64,000 nt of DNA from Rubrivivax gelatinosus (GCF_004340905.1 NZ_SLXD01000006.1:186001-250000); one strand, 5' to 3'. Shown: positions 24,447 through 33,535, counted from the stretch's first letter. Notes: generated by a model from the letters alone, not told the origin. A program made the numbers and translations.

Positions 24447-26367
24447 CGAGCGCCTTGGCGACGTTGCTCACGTTCCAGCGATGCTGTTCGAGCAGTTGGA
24501 GCAGGACCTGGCGTTCGTTCGCCTGGATGGGGTTGAGCTTGACCGGCAGCGGCTCGGGCGTGGCGGCGGCGGCCGGCGGCGCGGGCGCGACCGGCAGGGC
24601 CAGCGCCGGGGGCGCCGCCGCCGCCTGCAGCGACGGCAGGTGCTCGCGCGTGATCGGCCGGCCGTCGGCCAGCGCCGCGGCGCTGCGCAGCACGTGGCGC
24701 AGCTGGCGCACGTTGCCCGGCCAAGCGTGCTCCATCAGCAGGCGTTCGGCCTCGGGTGTCAGCGTCGCGTCGCCTTCGGACTCGGCGGCCAGCACCGAAC
24801 GGATCAGCTCGCGCCGGTCGCTGCGTTCACGCAGCGCCGGCAGCGCGAGTTCGATGCCGGCGAGGCGGTAGTACAGGTCTTCGCGGAAGCGGCCTTCGCG
24901 CACCAGCGTCGGCAGGTGGCGGTGGCTGGCGCTGACGAGCTGGAAGTCCACCGGCTGCGTCTCCTCGGTGCCCAGCGGCGTGACCTGGCGTTCGTCGAGC
25001 ACCCGCAGCAGCCGCGCCTGCAGCTCCAGCGGCATGTCACCGATCTCGTCGAGGAACAGCGTGCCGCCGTCGGCCTGCAGGATCTTGCCGCGCCGGCCGT
25101 TGCGCTGCGCGCCGGTGAAGGCGCCGGCGCGGTAGCCGAAGAGCTCGGACTCGATCAGGGTCTCGGGCAGGCTGGCGCAGTTGACGGCGACGAAGGCGCC
25201 GCCGGCGTGCGGGCTGCCTTCGTGCAGCGCCCGCGCGAAGACCTCCTTGCCCGAGCCGGTCTCGCCGGTCAGCAGCACCGGCGTGCGCCGGGCGACGACG
25301 CGGCGCGCCGTCTCGAGGTGGCGCATGAGGCGCGGGTCGCCGAAGGTCGTGCCGTCGGCGGGGCGGGCACTGCCGCGTGCGGCCGGGCGCGCCGTGTGGG
25401 CCGCAGCGGTGGCTGCCGGCGCCACGGCCGGCGCGTGGGGGTCGCTCGCCGGTCGGCGGGCGACGGCGAAAAACCGCAGCGCGGCGTTGGCGCGGTACAT
25501 CACGACCGGGTGGAACGAGGCCGAGCTGCTGCGCTGCAGCATGTCTTCGAGCGAGGTCTCGAAGAGTTCGTCGAGGCGGCGGTCGCGGATCTCGTCCATG
25601 GACTGCAGCCCGAGCTGGAACAGCGCGCTGCGGTTGGCGGCGAGGATGCGGCCGTCCTCGCCGATCGCCAGCTTGCCTTCGTGCAGCGTGTAGACGAACT
25701 CCGGCCGGGCGTGGAAGTGCAGCGGGTGCGCGGCGCGGAAACGCGCGTCGAGCAGGCGGTTCTCGATCATGCGTGCCGTCATGCCCAGCAGCACCAGCAG
25801 GTGCTGCTGCATCAGGCTGGAGCGGCTGGTGACGTCGAGCACCGCGGCGATCTCGCCTTGCGGGTCGTAGACCGGCACCGCCGAGCAGGTGAGCTGGGCG
25901 AACTCGGGGAAGAAGTGGTCCTCGCGCCGCACCGACACCGGCCCGGCGGCGGCCAGGCAGGTGCCCATGCCGTTGGTGCCGGCGGCGGCTTCGCTCCAGC
26001 GGCCGCCGACGCGCAGCCCCAGCGGGCCGACCTCGGCGCCGAACTCGGGTGTCGAGACCATGTGCACGATGACGCCGTCGGTGTCGGTCAGCACGACGGC
26101 CGACTCGGTGTCGGCGAGCTGCTGGAACAGCGTCGTCATCTCGTAGCGCGCGCAGGCGATGACGTCGGCGCGGCGCGCGCGGCGGTCCTCGAGTTCGGCG
26201 CGCGAGACGACGGCCGGTTCGTGGCGGCGTGCCGGGTCGAGCCGGTACTCGTTGACGCAGCGCGTCCAGGACTGCGCGACGACTTCGTTGCCGTCGTGCA
26301 GGCCGCCGCGCACCCGTTCGAGGATGCGGTCGGCATGCCGGTGGGCATCCCGCAGGCTGAGGCTCAT
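24379..26367 (-). CDS. sigma-54-dependent transcriptional activator (AcoR-like)
   Basis: This 662-residue enhancer-binding protein has an N-terminal GAF-type sensor domain (about residues 75-210, with AAAGTNGMGTCLAA). A PAS-like domain follows (about 235-320), then an AAA+ domain with Walker A GETGSGKE, the sigma-54 contact loop GAFTGA, Walker B GGTLFLDEIGD and the arginine-finger region. A C-terminal Fis-type helix-turn-helix ends in NVSNVAKALDVSRNTLYRKLHK. The layout matches AcoR-type activators of alcohol and acetoin metabolism. It heads the set activator-dmrB-DUF447-mfnB and is divergent from folB. Candidate sigma-54 promoters in the island are its likely targets. Confidence 0.93.
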   Translation of the reverse strand: MSLSLRDAHRHADRILERVRGGLHDGNEVVAQSWTRCVNEYRLDPARRHEPAVVSRAELEDRRARRADVIACARYEMTTLFQQLADTESAVVLTDTDGVIVHMVSTPEFGAEVGPLGLRVGGRWSEAAAGTNGMGTCLAAAGPVSVRREDHFFPEFAQLTCSAVPVYDPQGEIAAVLDVTSRSSLMQQHLLVLLGMTARMIENRLLDARFRAAHPLHFHARPEFVYTLHEGKLAIGEDGRILAANRSALFQLGLQSMDEIRDRRLDELFETSLEDMLQRSSSASFHPVVMYRANAALRFFAVARRPASDPHAPAVAPAATAAAHTARPAARGSARPADGTTFGDPRLMRHLETARRVVARRTPVLLTGETGSGKEVFARALHEGSPHAGGAFVAVNCASLPETLIESELFGYRAGAFTGAQRNGRRGKILQADGGTLFLDEIGDMPLELQARLLRVLDERQVTPLGTEETQPVDFQLVSASHRHLPTLVREGRFREDLYYRLAGIELALPALRERSDRRELIRSVLAAESEGDATLTPEAERLLMEHAWPGNVRQLRHVLRSAAALADGRPITREHLPSLQAAAAPPALALPVAPAPPAAAATPEPLPVKLNPIQANERQVLLQLLEQHRWNVSNVAKALDVSRNTLYRKLHKLHIEVSHPD

Positions 26368-26477
26368 GCATTGTCTCCGTCGCGCCAAGGGCCGCGGTCG
26401 CCGCCGCGGTTTTTTCGATTCTTGGCGACGCGGCACCCGCGCCGTACCGGGTGAAACACGGGTGAGCTGCGCTCCAG

Positions 26478-26492
26478 GCCTGCAACTTGCAG
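26478..26492 (+). promoter_or_regulatory. candidate sigma-54 promoter of folB
   Basis: GGCCTGCAACTTGCA has GG and GC ten bases apart and an intact TTGCA -12 element, but a weaker -24 half than the consensus TGGCAC. The predicted start near 26502 gives a 25-base leader to folB, with room for a ribosome-binding site. The same bases contain a 13-base palindrome CTGCAA-C-TTGCAG (26480-26492), so it could instead be an operator. Confidence 0.35.
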
Positions 26493-26526
26493 CCGGCGAC
26501 GCGGTTGTTACACGAAGGACACGCCG

Positions 26527-26997
26527 ATGCTGCCCCAGCCCGCTTCCCGCCTGCACGCCGAGCCGGACGCGTCCGCACCGCTGGACATCGTCTTCATCGA
26601 GGGTTTCACCGGAGAGACCGTGATCGGCATCGACGACGGCGAGCTGCACGCGCCGCAGCCGCTGGTCATCGACCTTCACGCCGGCGTGCCGCGTTTTCGC
26701 GCCTGCGACACCGACCGCATCGCCGACACCATCCACTACGGCGTCGTGCGCGAGCGCCTGCTGCGCCTGCTGGCCGAACACCGCGTGCAGCTGCTCGAAG
26801 CCTTCGCCGAAGCGGTGGCCGAGATCCTGATCCACGAGTTCGGCGCCGCCTGGGTGCGCGTGAAGGTCGCCAAGCCGCGCAAGTTCGCCGACCTGCAGGC
26901 CGTCGGCGTGCAGATCGAACGCCGCGCGCCGCCGCCGGACCGCAGCGCGGCGCTGGTGCACCTGCTCGGCACGGGGCTGGCGCCGGCGCGGCGCTGA
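26527..26997 (+). CDS. folB: dihydroneopterin aldolase-like protein (FolB family)
   Basis: FolB-family enzymes cleave dihydroneopterin to 6-hydroxymethyl-dihydropterin, a precursor of both folate and methanopterin. The 156-residue protein has the family motif EGFTGETVIGIDDGEL and the lysine-proline site VRVKVAKPRKF near residue 119. It is somewhat longer than usual because of extra N- and C-terminal residues. Its place inside the H4MPT island, opposite the sigma-54 activator and convergent with fae, suggests a dedicated copy for methanopterin synthesis rather than the housekeeping folate gene. Confidence 0.87.
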   Translation: MLPQPASRLHAEPDASAPLDIVFIEGFTGETVIGIDDGELHAPQPLVIDLHAGVPRFRACDTDRIADTIHYGVVRERLLRLLAEHRVQLLEAFAEAVAEILIHEFGAAWVRVKVAKPRKFADLQAVGVQIERRAPPPDRSAALVHLLGTGLAPARR

Positions 26998-27017
26998 GGC
27001 TCGCGCAGCCCGCATGC

Positions 27018-27041
27018 AAAAGGCCGCCCGAGGGCGGCCTT
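27018..27041. terminator. bidirectional terminator between folB and fae
   Basis: A perfect stem AAGGCCGCC / GGCGGCCTT with a short loop lies between the convergent folB and fae genes. A-rich bases on the left and TTCTTC on the right fit intrinsic termination in both directions. Confidence 0.75.
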
Positions 27042-27061
27042 CTTCGTGGTGTGCTGCGGGG

Positions 27062-27571
27062 TCAGGCCGCGGCGAAGGGGTGTTGAGCCGAGCCCTTCTT
27101 GGCCACGACTTCCGCCGCGGTCGGCGTGCCGGCGACGGCGCGCTGGATCGACTCGCGCGTGGCGCGGTAGTTGTAGTCCTGGATCTTCTTGTCGTCCTCG
27201 GCGAGCCAGTGGATGAAGACGCCGACGCAGATGAACAGGTTGTCGGCTTCGTCGGCCGGGATCGTGCCGTCCTCGACGCTGTCGGCCACCGCCATCGCGA
27301 CGCCGCGCTGCGCCGGGCCGAACATCTGCACCGCCTGCTTGGCGCCCTTGATCGTGACCTTGTTGAACATCACGGTCGCCGGCTTGGTCAGCAGGTTGGG
27401 CGCGACGACGGCCAGCAGCGAGGTGAAACCGTCCTTGTTGTTGGTGAGCGCGTTCGCGAACGCGGATTCGGCCGGGCTGCCGCGCGGGCCGATGATCAGG
27501 TCGATGTGGGCGACTTCGTTGCCGTCGCCGACCAGGGATTCGCCGACCATCATGCGATCGATCTTTGCCAT
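27062..27571 (-). CDS. fae: formaldehyde-activating enzyme
   Basis: Fae condenses formaldehyde with H4MPT to methylene-H4MPT, the entry step of the cytoplasmic C1 oxidation pathway. The 169-residue protein is nearly canonical: [20 protein letters not shown] carries the conserved catalytic histidine (His22 here), followed by [40 protein letters not shown] and the C-terminal HPFAAA. The ATG at 27571 has GGAG upstream. It ends the minus-strand operon that starts with the beta-RFAP synthase, 70 bases after the CitG-like gene, and is followed by a terminator. Confidence 0.97.
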   Translation of the reverse strand: MAKIDRMMVGESLVGDGNEVAHIDLIIGPRGSPAESAFANALTNNKDGFTSLLAVVAPNLLTKPATVMFNKVTIKGAKQAVQMFGPAQRGVAMAVADSVEDGTIPADEADNLFICVGVFIHWLAEDDKKIQDYNYRATRESIQRAVAGTPTAAEVVAKKGSAQHPFAAA

Positions 27572-27641
27572 GGGGGGTTTGTCTCCTTCGGTGGGTGGGG
27601 ATGGCGGTGGCCGTGGGCGCGTCCCGCGAGGGGCTGCGTAA

Positions 27642-28496
27642 TCACGTTCCATGCCACTCGCGGGGCGCATCCCCCACGAGTGCGGCGGCGAACAGCGCGG
27701 CCACCGTCAGATCGGCGCTGGTGCCGGGGTTCAGCCCCTCGCGCTTGAGCTGCTCGTCCCAGGCGGCGAAGCCGGCGTCGCTGTCGGGCGCGGGATGGCC
27801 GCGCCAGCGCTGCGCCGCGTGCAAGACAGTCTGTGCCACGGCCTCGCCGTGTTTTCGAACAATGTGTGAATCGGGCCAGCGCGCCAGGCATTCGAGGTGC
27901 AGGCGCTGCACGACGGCCGTCGTCGCGGCCCGGTCGCCGCCCGGAAAACCCTCGTTCTGCGCCTGCGCGGCGAGTGCCAGCACGTCGGCGAAACCGTTGG
28001 TGTACTGCGCCGCGATGCGGTCGCGCCCGGCGGCCAGCGCCATCGCGGCACGCAGGTCGACGTCGGGCTCGGCGTGCACGTCCTGCTCGGGCGCCTGCCC
28101 CAGGCCGGCGGGCTGCGCCTGCGCGATCGCGCGGAAGGCCGCGGCAGCGTCGGCGACGTCGAGCGCGCCCAGCACGCCGGCCAGCGTGTCGCCCAGCGCC
28201 GCCAGCGAAGCCGTCGCGCCCGGCGCTTCGGCAGCACGCGCCAGCGGCGCGGCCAGCAGCACGATGCCGAGGTTGGTGTTGCAGCCGACCGCGGCCCAGG
28301 TGGCGGCGACGGCGGCTTCGATGCGTTCGCCGACGCCGGCGCCGGGCGCGGTGATCGGCGCCACGGCCGCGGCCGCGCTGGCGACGAAGTCCTCGGCCTG
28401 CATGCGGTGGCCCGGCGAGGCGCGGCTGACGTTGCCGGGCTTGCGCACTGCGACGTCCAGCGCACAGGCCAGCCGGAAGGCGGCGGCGGCGTTCAC
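27642..28496 (-). CDS. CitG/MdcB-like triphosphoribosyl-dephospho-CoA synthase family protein
   Basis: This 284-residue all-helical protein of the CitG family starts with the pattern [21 protein letters not shown]. It has [16 protein letters not shown] (the N-T-x-x-G motif) and a C-terminal [19 protein letters not shown]. Classical CitG joins ATP-derived ribose to dephospho-CoA, but no citrate or malonate lyase genes are present. Its place between a RimK-like ligase and fae suggests recruitment to methanopterin or methylofuran synthesis. It starts with GTG at 28496, overlapping the previous stop by two bases. The reaction here is unknown. Confidence 0.82.
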   Translation of the reverse strand: MNAAAAFRLACALDVAVRKPGNVSRASPGHRMQAEDFVASAAAAVAPITAPGAGVGERIEAAVAATWAAVGCNTNLGIVLLAAPLARAAEAPGATASLAALGDTLAGVLGALDVADAAAAFRAIAQAQPAGLGQAPEQDVHAEPDVDLRAAMALAAGRDRIAAQYTNGFADVLALAAQAQNEGFPGGDRAATTAVVQRLHLECLARWPDSHIVRKHGEAVAQTVLHAAQRWRGHPAPDSDAGFAAWDEQLKREGLNPGTSADLTVAALFAAALVGDAPREWHGT

Positions 28497-29428
28497 GCGC
28501 GGCGGCGCGCCGCGCCGGCGGCGACGCGGCGCTGCAGCAGGTCGTCGACCAGGGCCTGGGCGATGTCGAAGGGCGTCACACGCTGCAGCCCCTGCCAGGC
28601 GGCGACGCCGTTGACCTCCAGCACCTGCAGCGGCGCGGCGCCGGGCGCCGGGATGATGTCGACGCCGGCGTAGTCGAGTTCCAGCGCCGCCGCGGCGTCT
28701 TCGGCCAGCCGCGCCAGCGCCGGCTCCAGCGCCGCCGGCAGGCAGCGGGCGCCTTGCGCGACGTTGTGGACCCAGTGCGTGCTGACCCGCCGCATCGCTG
28801 CCACCGCACGCCCGCCGACGACGAGCACGCGCCAGTCGAAGCCGGGCTCGGCGAGCGCCGGCACACGGCGCTGCAGATAGGCCATGCGGCCGTAACCGGC
28901 GTCCAGCGCCGGCAGCGGCCGGTGTTCGCCGTCGATCCGGCCGACGAGCTGCAGCCCCTTGCCCTGCGAGCCGAACAGGGGTTTGAGCACCAGCGCGTGG
29001 CCGGCGGCGCTTTCGCGCATCACCAGGCGCTGGGCCTCGACCGGCGACTCGATCGCCCAGGTCGGCGGCGTCGGCAGGCCGGCGGCGTGCAGCAGCAGCG
29101 AGGTGGCCGACTTGTCGACGCTGCGTTCGATCGCGCGGGCGTCGTTGTAGACCGGCACGCCCAGCGCACGCAGCGCGTGCAGCACGCCCAGGCGTTTGGT
29201 GACCTGCTCGAAGCTGCCGCCGGCGATGCCGCGCACCAGGGCCGCGTCCGGCAGCTCGCGGCCGAAACCCGGGATCACCAGGCCGTGCCAGGCGGCCGTG
29301 GTGTCGATGCGGCAGTCGGCCAGGTCGACACAGCGGCCGAGCGCACCGCGCGCGCGCAGCGCGGCCTGCAGCCGGCGGGTGTGCCAGCCGGTCTCGTCGG
29401 CGAAGATCGCGACGCGCAGGCCGCGCAT
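28493..29428 (-). CDS. RimK-like ATP-grasp ligase of the H4MPT operon
   Basis: This 311-residue ATP-grasp protein of the RimK type has ERSVDKSATSLLLHAAGLPTPPTW, the nucleotide-binding LVLKPLFGSQGKGLQL, the metal motif LDYAGVDIIP and LQVLEVNGVAAWQGLQ. Relatives add glutamate to proteins or cofactors; archaeal MptN adds glutamate to H4MPT. It may lengthen the polyglutamate chain of methylofuran or modify H4MPT. It is coupled to mch upstream (TGATG overlap) and to the CitG-like gene downstream. The substrate is not provable from sequence. Confidence 0.85.
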   Translation of the reverse strand: MRGLRVAIFADETGWHTRRLQAALRARGALGRCVDLADCRIDTTAAWHGLVIPGFGRELPDAALVRGIAGGSFEQVTKRLGVLHALRALGVPVYNDARAIERSVDKSATSLLLHAAGLPTPPTWAIESPVEAQRLVMRESAAGHALVLKPLFGSQGKGLQLVGRIDGEHRPLPALDAGYGRMAYLQRRVPALAEPGFDWRVLVVGGRAVAAMRRVSTHWVHNVAQGARCLPAALEPALARLAEDAAAALELDYAGVDIIPAPGAAPLQVLEVNGVAAWQGLQRVTPFDIAQALVDDLLQRRVAAGAARRRA

Positions 29429-30429
29429 CACGACGCCTCCTGCCACAGGCGCTGCAGCAGGCCCAGGTCGGTGCCGCCGGCGTGCCAGCTGCGGCCGCTG
29501 TCGACGTTGCTGACCCAGACCTCGGCCGGCGCGAACAGCGCCGGGTCGATCTTGTAGAAGTCGAAGCCGGCGTCGCGGAAGGTCTGCGCGAAGGAGCGCC
29601 CGTAGTCCGGCGAGTTGCGGCAGGGCAGGGCACGCGCCAGGCGTTCGGCCTCGGCGTCGCTGCCGCGCACCGACAGGTGCACGCGGCCGCCGTAGAGGAT
29701 GGCGTCGTTGCTGCGGCCCATCGCCTCGACGCCGTCCGGGTGCGGCGCCGGCAGCGGCGCCCAGCCGACGCCGTCGACGATGTCGGCGAGCGCGAAGTGC
29801 AGCTCGTGCGCCTTGTGCAGCGCCACCTCGAGCACGCGCGCGACGACCTGGGTCGTGCCGGCGGCGCTGCGTGTCGGCGTCAGCACGATGGTCAGGCCCT
29901 CGGGCGGCAGCGCGCAGTCGCGCAGGATCTTGTCGATGACGACGGCCGGCGGCGGCCGGTCGACCTCCATCACCAGCACGCCGCGCGTGCCCTGGTCGCG
30001 CCAGCCGAGTTCGCCGTACAGCGCCTCCTTGGCAGCGAGCGCACGCGCCGGCCCCGAGCCGAGCGCGAAGAACTTCTTGCCGCCGGTCTCCTCCTTGCTG
30101 GCCGCCAGGCTCCAGCCGGCGTACTGCGAGCCCAGGCAGGCCAGCACCGGCAGAGAACTGCGCACCTGCAGCCAGCTCGGCCAGTCGGGGCCGGGCGCGA
30201 GCTCGACGCGGCCCAGGCCGCCGAGGCAGATCTCGCCGACCAGCAGCCCGGCGGCGATGCTGCCCGGCGTGGCGATGCCGGCGTCGACGAGGCGCACGCC
30301 GCGTTCGTCGTGCGAGACCTCGACACCCAGCGCCGCGGCGTCGGCGCAGAGGCGCTCGACCCAGGGTGCGACGTGCTCGTTGAGCGCGATCGTGGCGCCG
30401 GGCAGCGGCGCGGCAGAGCGGTTGTTCAT
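29428..30429 (-). CDS. mch: methenyl-H4MPT cyclohydrolase
   Basis: Mch hydrolyses methenyl-H4MPT to N5-formyl-H4MPT, which then feeds Fhc. The 333-residue protein has the family blocks LGGLGRVELAPGPDWPSWLQVRSSLPVLACLGSQYAGW, SLAASKEETGGKKFFALGSGPARALA, VDGVGWAPLPAPHPDG, AMGRSNDAILYGGRV and the C-terminal NVDSGRSWHAGGTDLGLL. It is cytoplasmic. Four-base and TGATG overlaps with both neighbours indicate translational coupling in the operon mptG-like, mtdB, ATP-grasp, mch, RimK-like, CitG-like, fae. Confidence 0.96.
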   Translation of the reverse strand: MNNRSAAPLPGATIALNEHVAPWVERLCADAAALGVEVSHDERGVRLVDAGIATPGSIAAGLLVGEICLGGLGRVELAPGPDWPSWLQVRSSLPVLACLGSQYAGWSLAASKEETGGKKFFALGSGPARALAAKEALYGELGWRDQGTRGVLVMEVDRPPPAVVIDKILRDCALPPEGLTIVLTPTRSAAGTTQVVARVLEVALHKAHELHFALADIVDGVGWAPLPAPHPDGVEAMGRSNDAILYGGRVHLSVRGSDAEAERLARALPCRNSPDYGRSFAQTFRDAGFDFYKIDPALFAPAEVWVSNVDSGRSWHAGGTDLGLLQRLWQEAS

Positions 30430-31544
30430 CGGTTCTCCAGGAAGGCGAGCAAGGCCTCGCGGCGCGTGGCCAGCGCCGCCAGCAGCTCGGCGGCATCGGC
30501 GCCGGCGGCGGCCAGGCTGCAGACCGGGTCGCCGACGTCGAAACGCTGGCCGCCGCGCGGCCAGTCGCGCGCCAGCGGCATGGCGGCGATGCGGGCCGCG
30601 GCGAGGTCGTCGAGCACCAGCGCACGGCGAGCGAAGACGATCTCGTGGCCCTGCACGACACGCGGCGGCGCCGGCGGTGGCGGCAGCTCGCCGGCGGTGA
30701 TGGCGCGCAGATGGGCGCGCAAGGCGCCGCCGCGTCCGACCTCGGGGTAGAGCTCGGCGCTGGCCGGCGGCCGGGCGTTGAGTTCCAGCAGCTCGGCGTG
30801 TTCGCCGTCGAGCAGGAAGTCCAGGCTGGCCAGGCCGTGCAGGTCGAAACGCCGCGCCAGCACCGAGGCCGCACGCACGATGGTTCGTTCGACCGCCGGC
30901 GGCACCGGCAGCGGGCCGACGATGCCGGCGAAGACCCAGCGCCGGCCGGCGACCGGGCGCACGGTCTGCCGGTTGAAGCCGAGCACGACGGCGTCGAGCC
31001 CGTTGGCGACCAGCGTCGCCGACATCGGCTGGCCCGGGCGCCAGCGCTGCCAGTAGCGGCCGGGCGCGGCGTGGCGGCCTGAATCGGCTTCGCGCACGTG
31101 CCAGCCGCCGCTGCCGCCGGCGTCCTTCTCCAGCCAGCCGACGGGGTCGGCCGGCGGCTCGAAGCTCACCGCCGGATGCGGCAGGCCCAGGTCGTCCAGC
31201 GCGGCGAAGAAGGCGCGCGGATCGCGCAGCCGGCGCAGCGCGCTGCCGCCGGTGCCCAGCAGCGGCAGGCGCTCGGCGCCGGCGTCCAGCAGCTCGGGGC
31301 GGCCGTCGAAACCCGCGCCGGCGATCCAGCCGTCGACGTCGCCGTCGCGTGCCAGCGCTTCCAGCGCGGCCAGCAGCCGCTCGCCGTCGATCTCCAGCCG
31401 GCCCGGCGTGCCGATGGAGTGCCAGTGCGCGGCACGCCTGACGGTGTCGGCGTCGCCGAACACGTCGAGCGCGACGACCGTCAGCCCGTCGAGCGCCGCC
31501 AGGTCGACCAGCGCGCGTGCGGACAGCGCGGCGACGGCCAGCAT
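30426..31544 (-). CDS. ATP-grasp domain protein between mtdB and mch
   Basis: This 372-residue ATP-grasp protein is of a type seen next to mtdB/mch in methylotrophs. A Rossmann-like N-terminal preATP domain (LTVVALDVFGDADTVRRA) is followed by LEKDAGGSGGWHVREA, QPMSATLVANG, HGLASLDFLLDGEHAELLELNARPPAS (metal-binding Glu and Asn) and a C-terminal domain. It probably ligates an amino acid or acid to a C1 cofactor or its precursor. No characterised homolog is recognised. Start and stop overlap mtdB and mch, so it is made together with them. Confidence 0.82.
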   Translation of the reverse strand: MLAVAALSARALVDLAALDGLTVVALDVFGDADTVRRAAHWHSIGTPGRLEIDGERLLAALEALARDGDVDGWIAGAGFDGRPELLDAGAERLPLLGTGGSALRRLRDPRAFFAALDDLGLPHPAVSFEPPADPVGWLEKDAGGSGGWHVREADSGRHAAPGRYWQRWRPGQPMSATLVANGLDAVVLGFNRQTVRPVAGRRWVFAGIVGPLPVPPAVERTIVRAASVLARRFDLHGLASLDFLLDGEHAELLELNARPPASAELYPEVGRGGALRAHLRAITAGELPPPPAPPRVVQGHEIVFARRALVLDDLAAARIAAMPLARDWPRGGQRFDVGDPVCSLAAAGADAAELLAALATRREALLAFLENR

Positions 31545-32467
31545 CAGCCGCCCGCGGCCGCCTTCTCGGCTTTCTCGGCCAGCCAGCCGCGGGCGGTCTC
31601 GAAGGCGTCGCCGAAGCTGAAACAGACCGCCTTCTCGGCGTTGCGCATGCGCTGCAGCAGCCGGTGCTGGGTCTGGTACTTGACGTTGCCGATGGCCAGC
31701 GCGCCGATGCCCAGCGCCTGGGTGCCGGCCAGCGGCTGGGCGTCGTCCATCACGCCGACGCCGGCGATGCCTTCGGGCGGCACGGCGTTGACGTCGGCGG
31801 CGACCTTCAGCGCGCCAGCGTGTTTCAGATCCTCGGCCGAGACCGCCTGCACGCCGGCCTTGGCGCAGGACAGCACGATGTCGGCTTCGGCCAGCGAGTG
31901 GCGCACCGCGTTGGCGTCGCCGCCGGAGATGCCGTGCAGCGTGACGCCGAAGTGGCGCGCGGTCTCGGTGGCCGCCTCCTCGGCGGCGTCGATGCCCTGG
32001 CGGCTGGACAGCAGCACCGTCGCGCCGGCCTGGGCGGCGATGACCGCGGCGATGCGGCCCACCGGCCCGGTGCCGCCGAGCACGACGACGCGCTGGCCGG
32101 CGAGGCCTTCGCCGCGTGTCTTCAGCGCCTGCTCGACGCTGGCGACCATCGCCGCGGCCGTCGTGTAGGCGCCGCTGGGGTCGGCCATCAGCGAGACGAC
32201 GAAGGGCTTGACCATCGCCGCCTGGGCCTTCTTCAGCATGTCGGCGGCGAGCAGCGCGTCGCGCCCGCCGATGAAGATGCCGGTGCGCGCCACGCCCTTG
32301 GGGCCGCGCGAGAAGATCGCGTCCTGCGTCATGCCGGCCACCGCGTCGAGGCCGACCTCGCCATAGGGCACGACGAGCTGGTAGCCGGCGTCGGCGGCCA
32401 TGTTGACGTCGAAGGGGCTCATCTGCTTGCCCGGCGTGAACATGTGCAGGATGTACGGACGTTCCAT
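31544..32467 (-). CDS. mtdB: NAD(P)-dependent methylene-H4MPT dehydrogenase
   Basis: MtdB oxidises methylene-H4MPT to methenyl-H4MPT with NAD or NADP. The 307-residue protein starts with the family pattern YILHMFTPGKQMSPFDVNMAADAGYQ. The Rossmann motif VVVLGGTGPVGRIAA, the SSRQG segment that binds the nucleotide, and the end VKYQTQHRLLQRM are clear. The ATG at 32467 is chosen, because the upstream frame crosses the beta-RFAP synthase gene. It is the second gene of the operon, 20 bases after that gene. Confidence 0.96.
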   Translation of the reverse strand: MERPYILHMFTPGKQMSPFDVNMAADAGYQLVVPYGEVGLDAVAGMTQDAIFSRGPKGVARTGIFIGGRDALLAADMLKKAQAAMVKPFVVSLMADPSGAYTTAAAMVASVEQALKTRGEGLAGQRVVVLGGTGPVGRIAAVIAAQAGATVLLSSRQGIDAAEEAATETARHFGVTLHGISGGDANAVRHSLAEADIVLSCAKAGVQAVSAEDLKHAGALKVAADVNAVPPEGIAGVGVMDDAQPLAGTQALGIGALAIGNVKYQTQHRLLQRMRNAEKAVCFSFGDAFETARGWLAEKAEKAAAGG

Positions 32468-32487
32468 CGTTTGGCTCGGCTGGGAGT

Positions 32488-33492
32488 TCAGGCGACGCGG
32501 GCGCCGTGGGCGCGCGCGGCCACGGTGGTGAGGGCCAGCGCCGGGGAGACGACGCCGGCGGCACGCGCCGCGTCGAGCAGGCGCGCCGCGGCGGCGGCCG
32601 ACGGCACGATCGCGAAGCCGGTCGGGCCCCAGGAGCTCTGGCCGACGGCGGCGGCGTCGCCGGCTTCGGCGTGCATCCACTGCAGCAGCCGGCCGACCTC
32701 GGCGCTGGTGTAGGCGCTGCCGTCCTGGGCCGGCGCGAAATGGCCGCCGAGCAGGTCCTGCACGCGGTTCAGCCCGGCGGCGAAGGCCGTGAAGTCGTCG
32801 CCGGCGGCGCCCGGCAGCACGCGCATCAGCACTTGGTGGCAGAGTTCTGCGGCGCCTTCGGCCGGCAGCGGCGGCAGCGCGGCGATGGCGCGTTTCTCCT
32901 CGTCGCCCGACAGCCCGCGCCGCCCCGGATGGCGCACGACGACGACCCGCCAGGCCGCCGGCAGCGCCAGCCGCGCCAGCACCGGCGCCGGCGAGCCGTC
33001 GCGGCCCGGGCCGCCGTCGACGATCAGCCCGCCGGCGTCGAAACCGGCGATGCCGATGCCCGAGCGCCGGCCGCGGCCCAGCCAGGCGGCGATCTGCGGC
33101 GTCGACAGCAGCAGCCCGTGAAGCTGGACGAAGGCCCGCCCCAGCGCCAGCGCGAGCTGGGTGCCCGAGCCGAAGCCGGCGTGCGGCGGCAGCACACGCA
33201 CCAGGCGCAGCGCCAGCGGCGCGTCGAAGCCGCTGAGTTCGCGCAGGCGCGTGAGGTGGGCGAGCGCACGTTCGAGTTCGGCCTCGCCGTCCGCGGTGTC
33301 GGCGACGGCCGAGTCGTGCTCGGCGAACGCCAGTTCGAGCTCGGTCTCGAAACCGTCGATGACCAGCCCCAGGCTGCCGAAACGCCGGCCCAGCGTGCCC
33401 GCCGGGTCGAGGAAACCCAGGTGCAGCCGGCCGGGGGCGCGCACGGCGACCTGCACCGGGGCCTCAGCGCGGACGGGCAGGGGCGACAGCAT
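32488..33492 (-). CDS. beta-ribofuranosylaminobenzene 5'-phosphate synthase (MptG-like)
   Basis: This 334-residue GHMP-fold enzyme catalyses the committed step of H4MPT synthesis: p-aminobenzoate plus PRPP gives beta-RFAP with loss of CO2 and pyrophosphate. The signatures are VRAPGRLHLGFLDPAGTLGRRFGSLGL, the phosphate-loop-like LPPHAGFGSGTQLALALG, GIGIAGFDAGGLIVDGG and the C-terminal VGQSSWGPTGFAI. It is the first gene of the mtdB-mch-fae operon, and its pABA substrate would be made by the PabB-PabC fusion at 11367-13235. A sigma-54-like promoter lies upstream. Confidence 0.93.
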   Translation of the reverse strand: MLSPLPVRAEAPVQVAVRAPGRLHLGFLDPAGTLGRRFGSLGLVIDGFETELELAFAEHDSAVADTADGEAELERALAHLTRLRELSGFDAPLALRLVRVLPPHAGFGSGTQLALALGRAFVQLHGLLLSTPQIAAWLGRGRRSGIGIAGFDAGGLIVDGGPGRDGSPAPVLARLALPAAWRVVVVRHPGRRGLSGDEEKRAIAALPPLPAEGAAELCHQVLMRVLPGAAGDDFTAFAAGLNRVQDLLGGHFAPAQDGSAYTSAEVGRLLQWMHAEAGDAAAVGQSSWGPTGFAIVPSAAAAARLLDAARAAGVVSPALALTTVAARAHGARVA

Positions 33493-33535
33493 GGTCGGCT
33501 CGCGGACGGTGGACGGCGCTCATGCCGCCACCGTT

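Noticed and set aside
27630..27660. TGGAACGTGATTACGC upstream of fae as a sigma-54 promoter
   Set aside because: The GG and GC are 11 bases apart instead of ten, and fae is likely transcribed from the upstream operon promoter.
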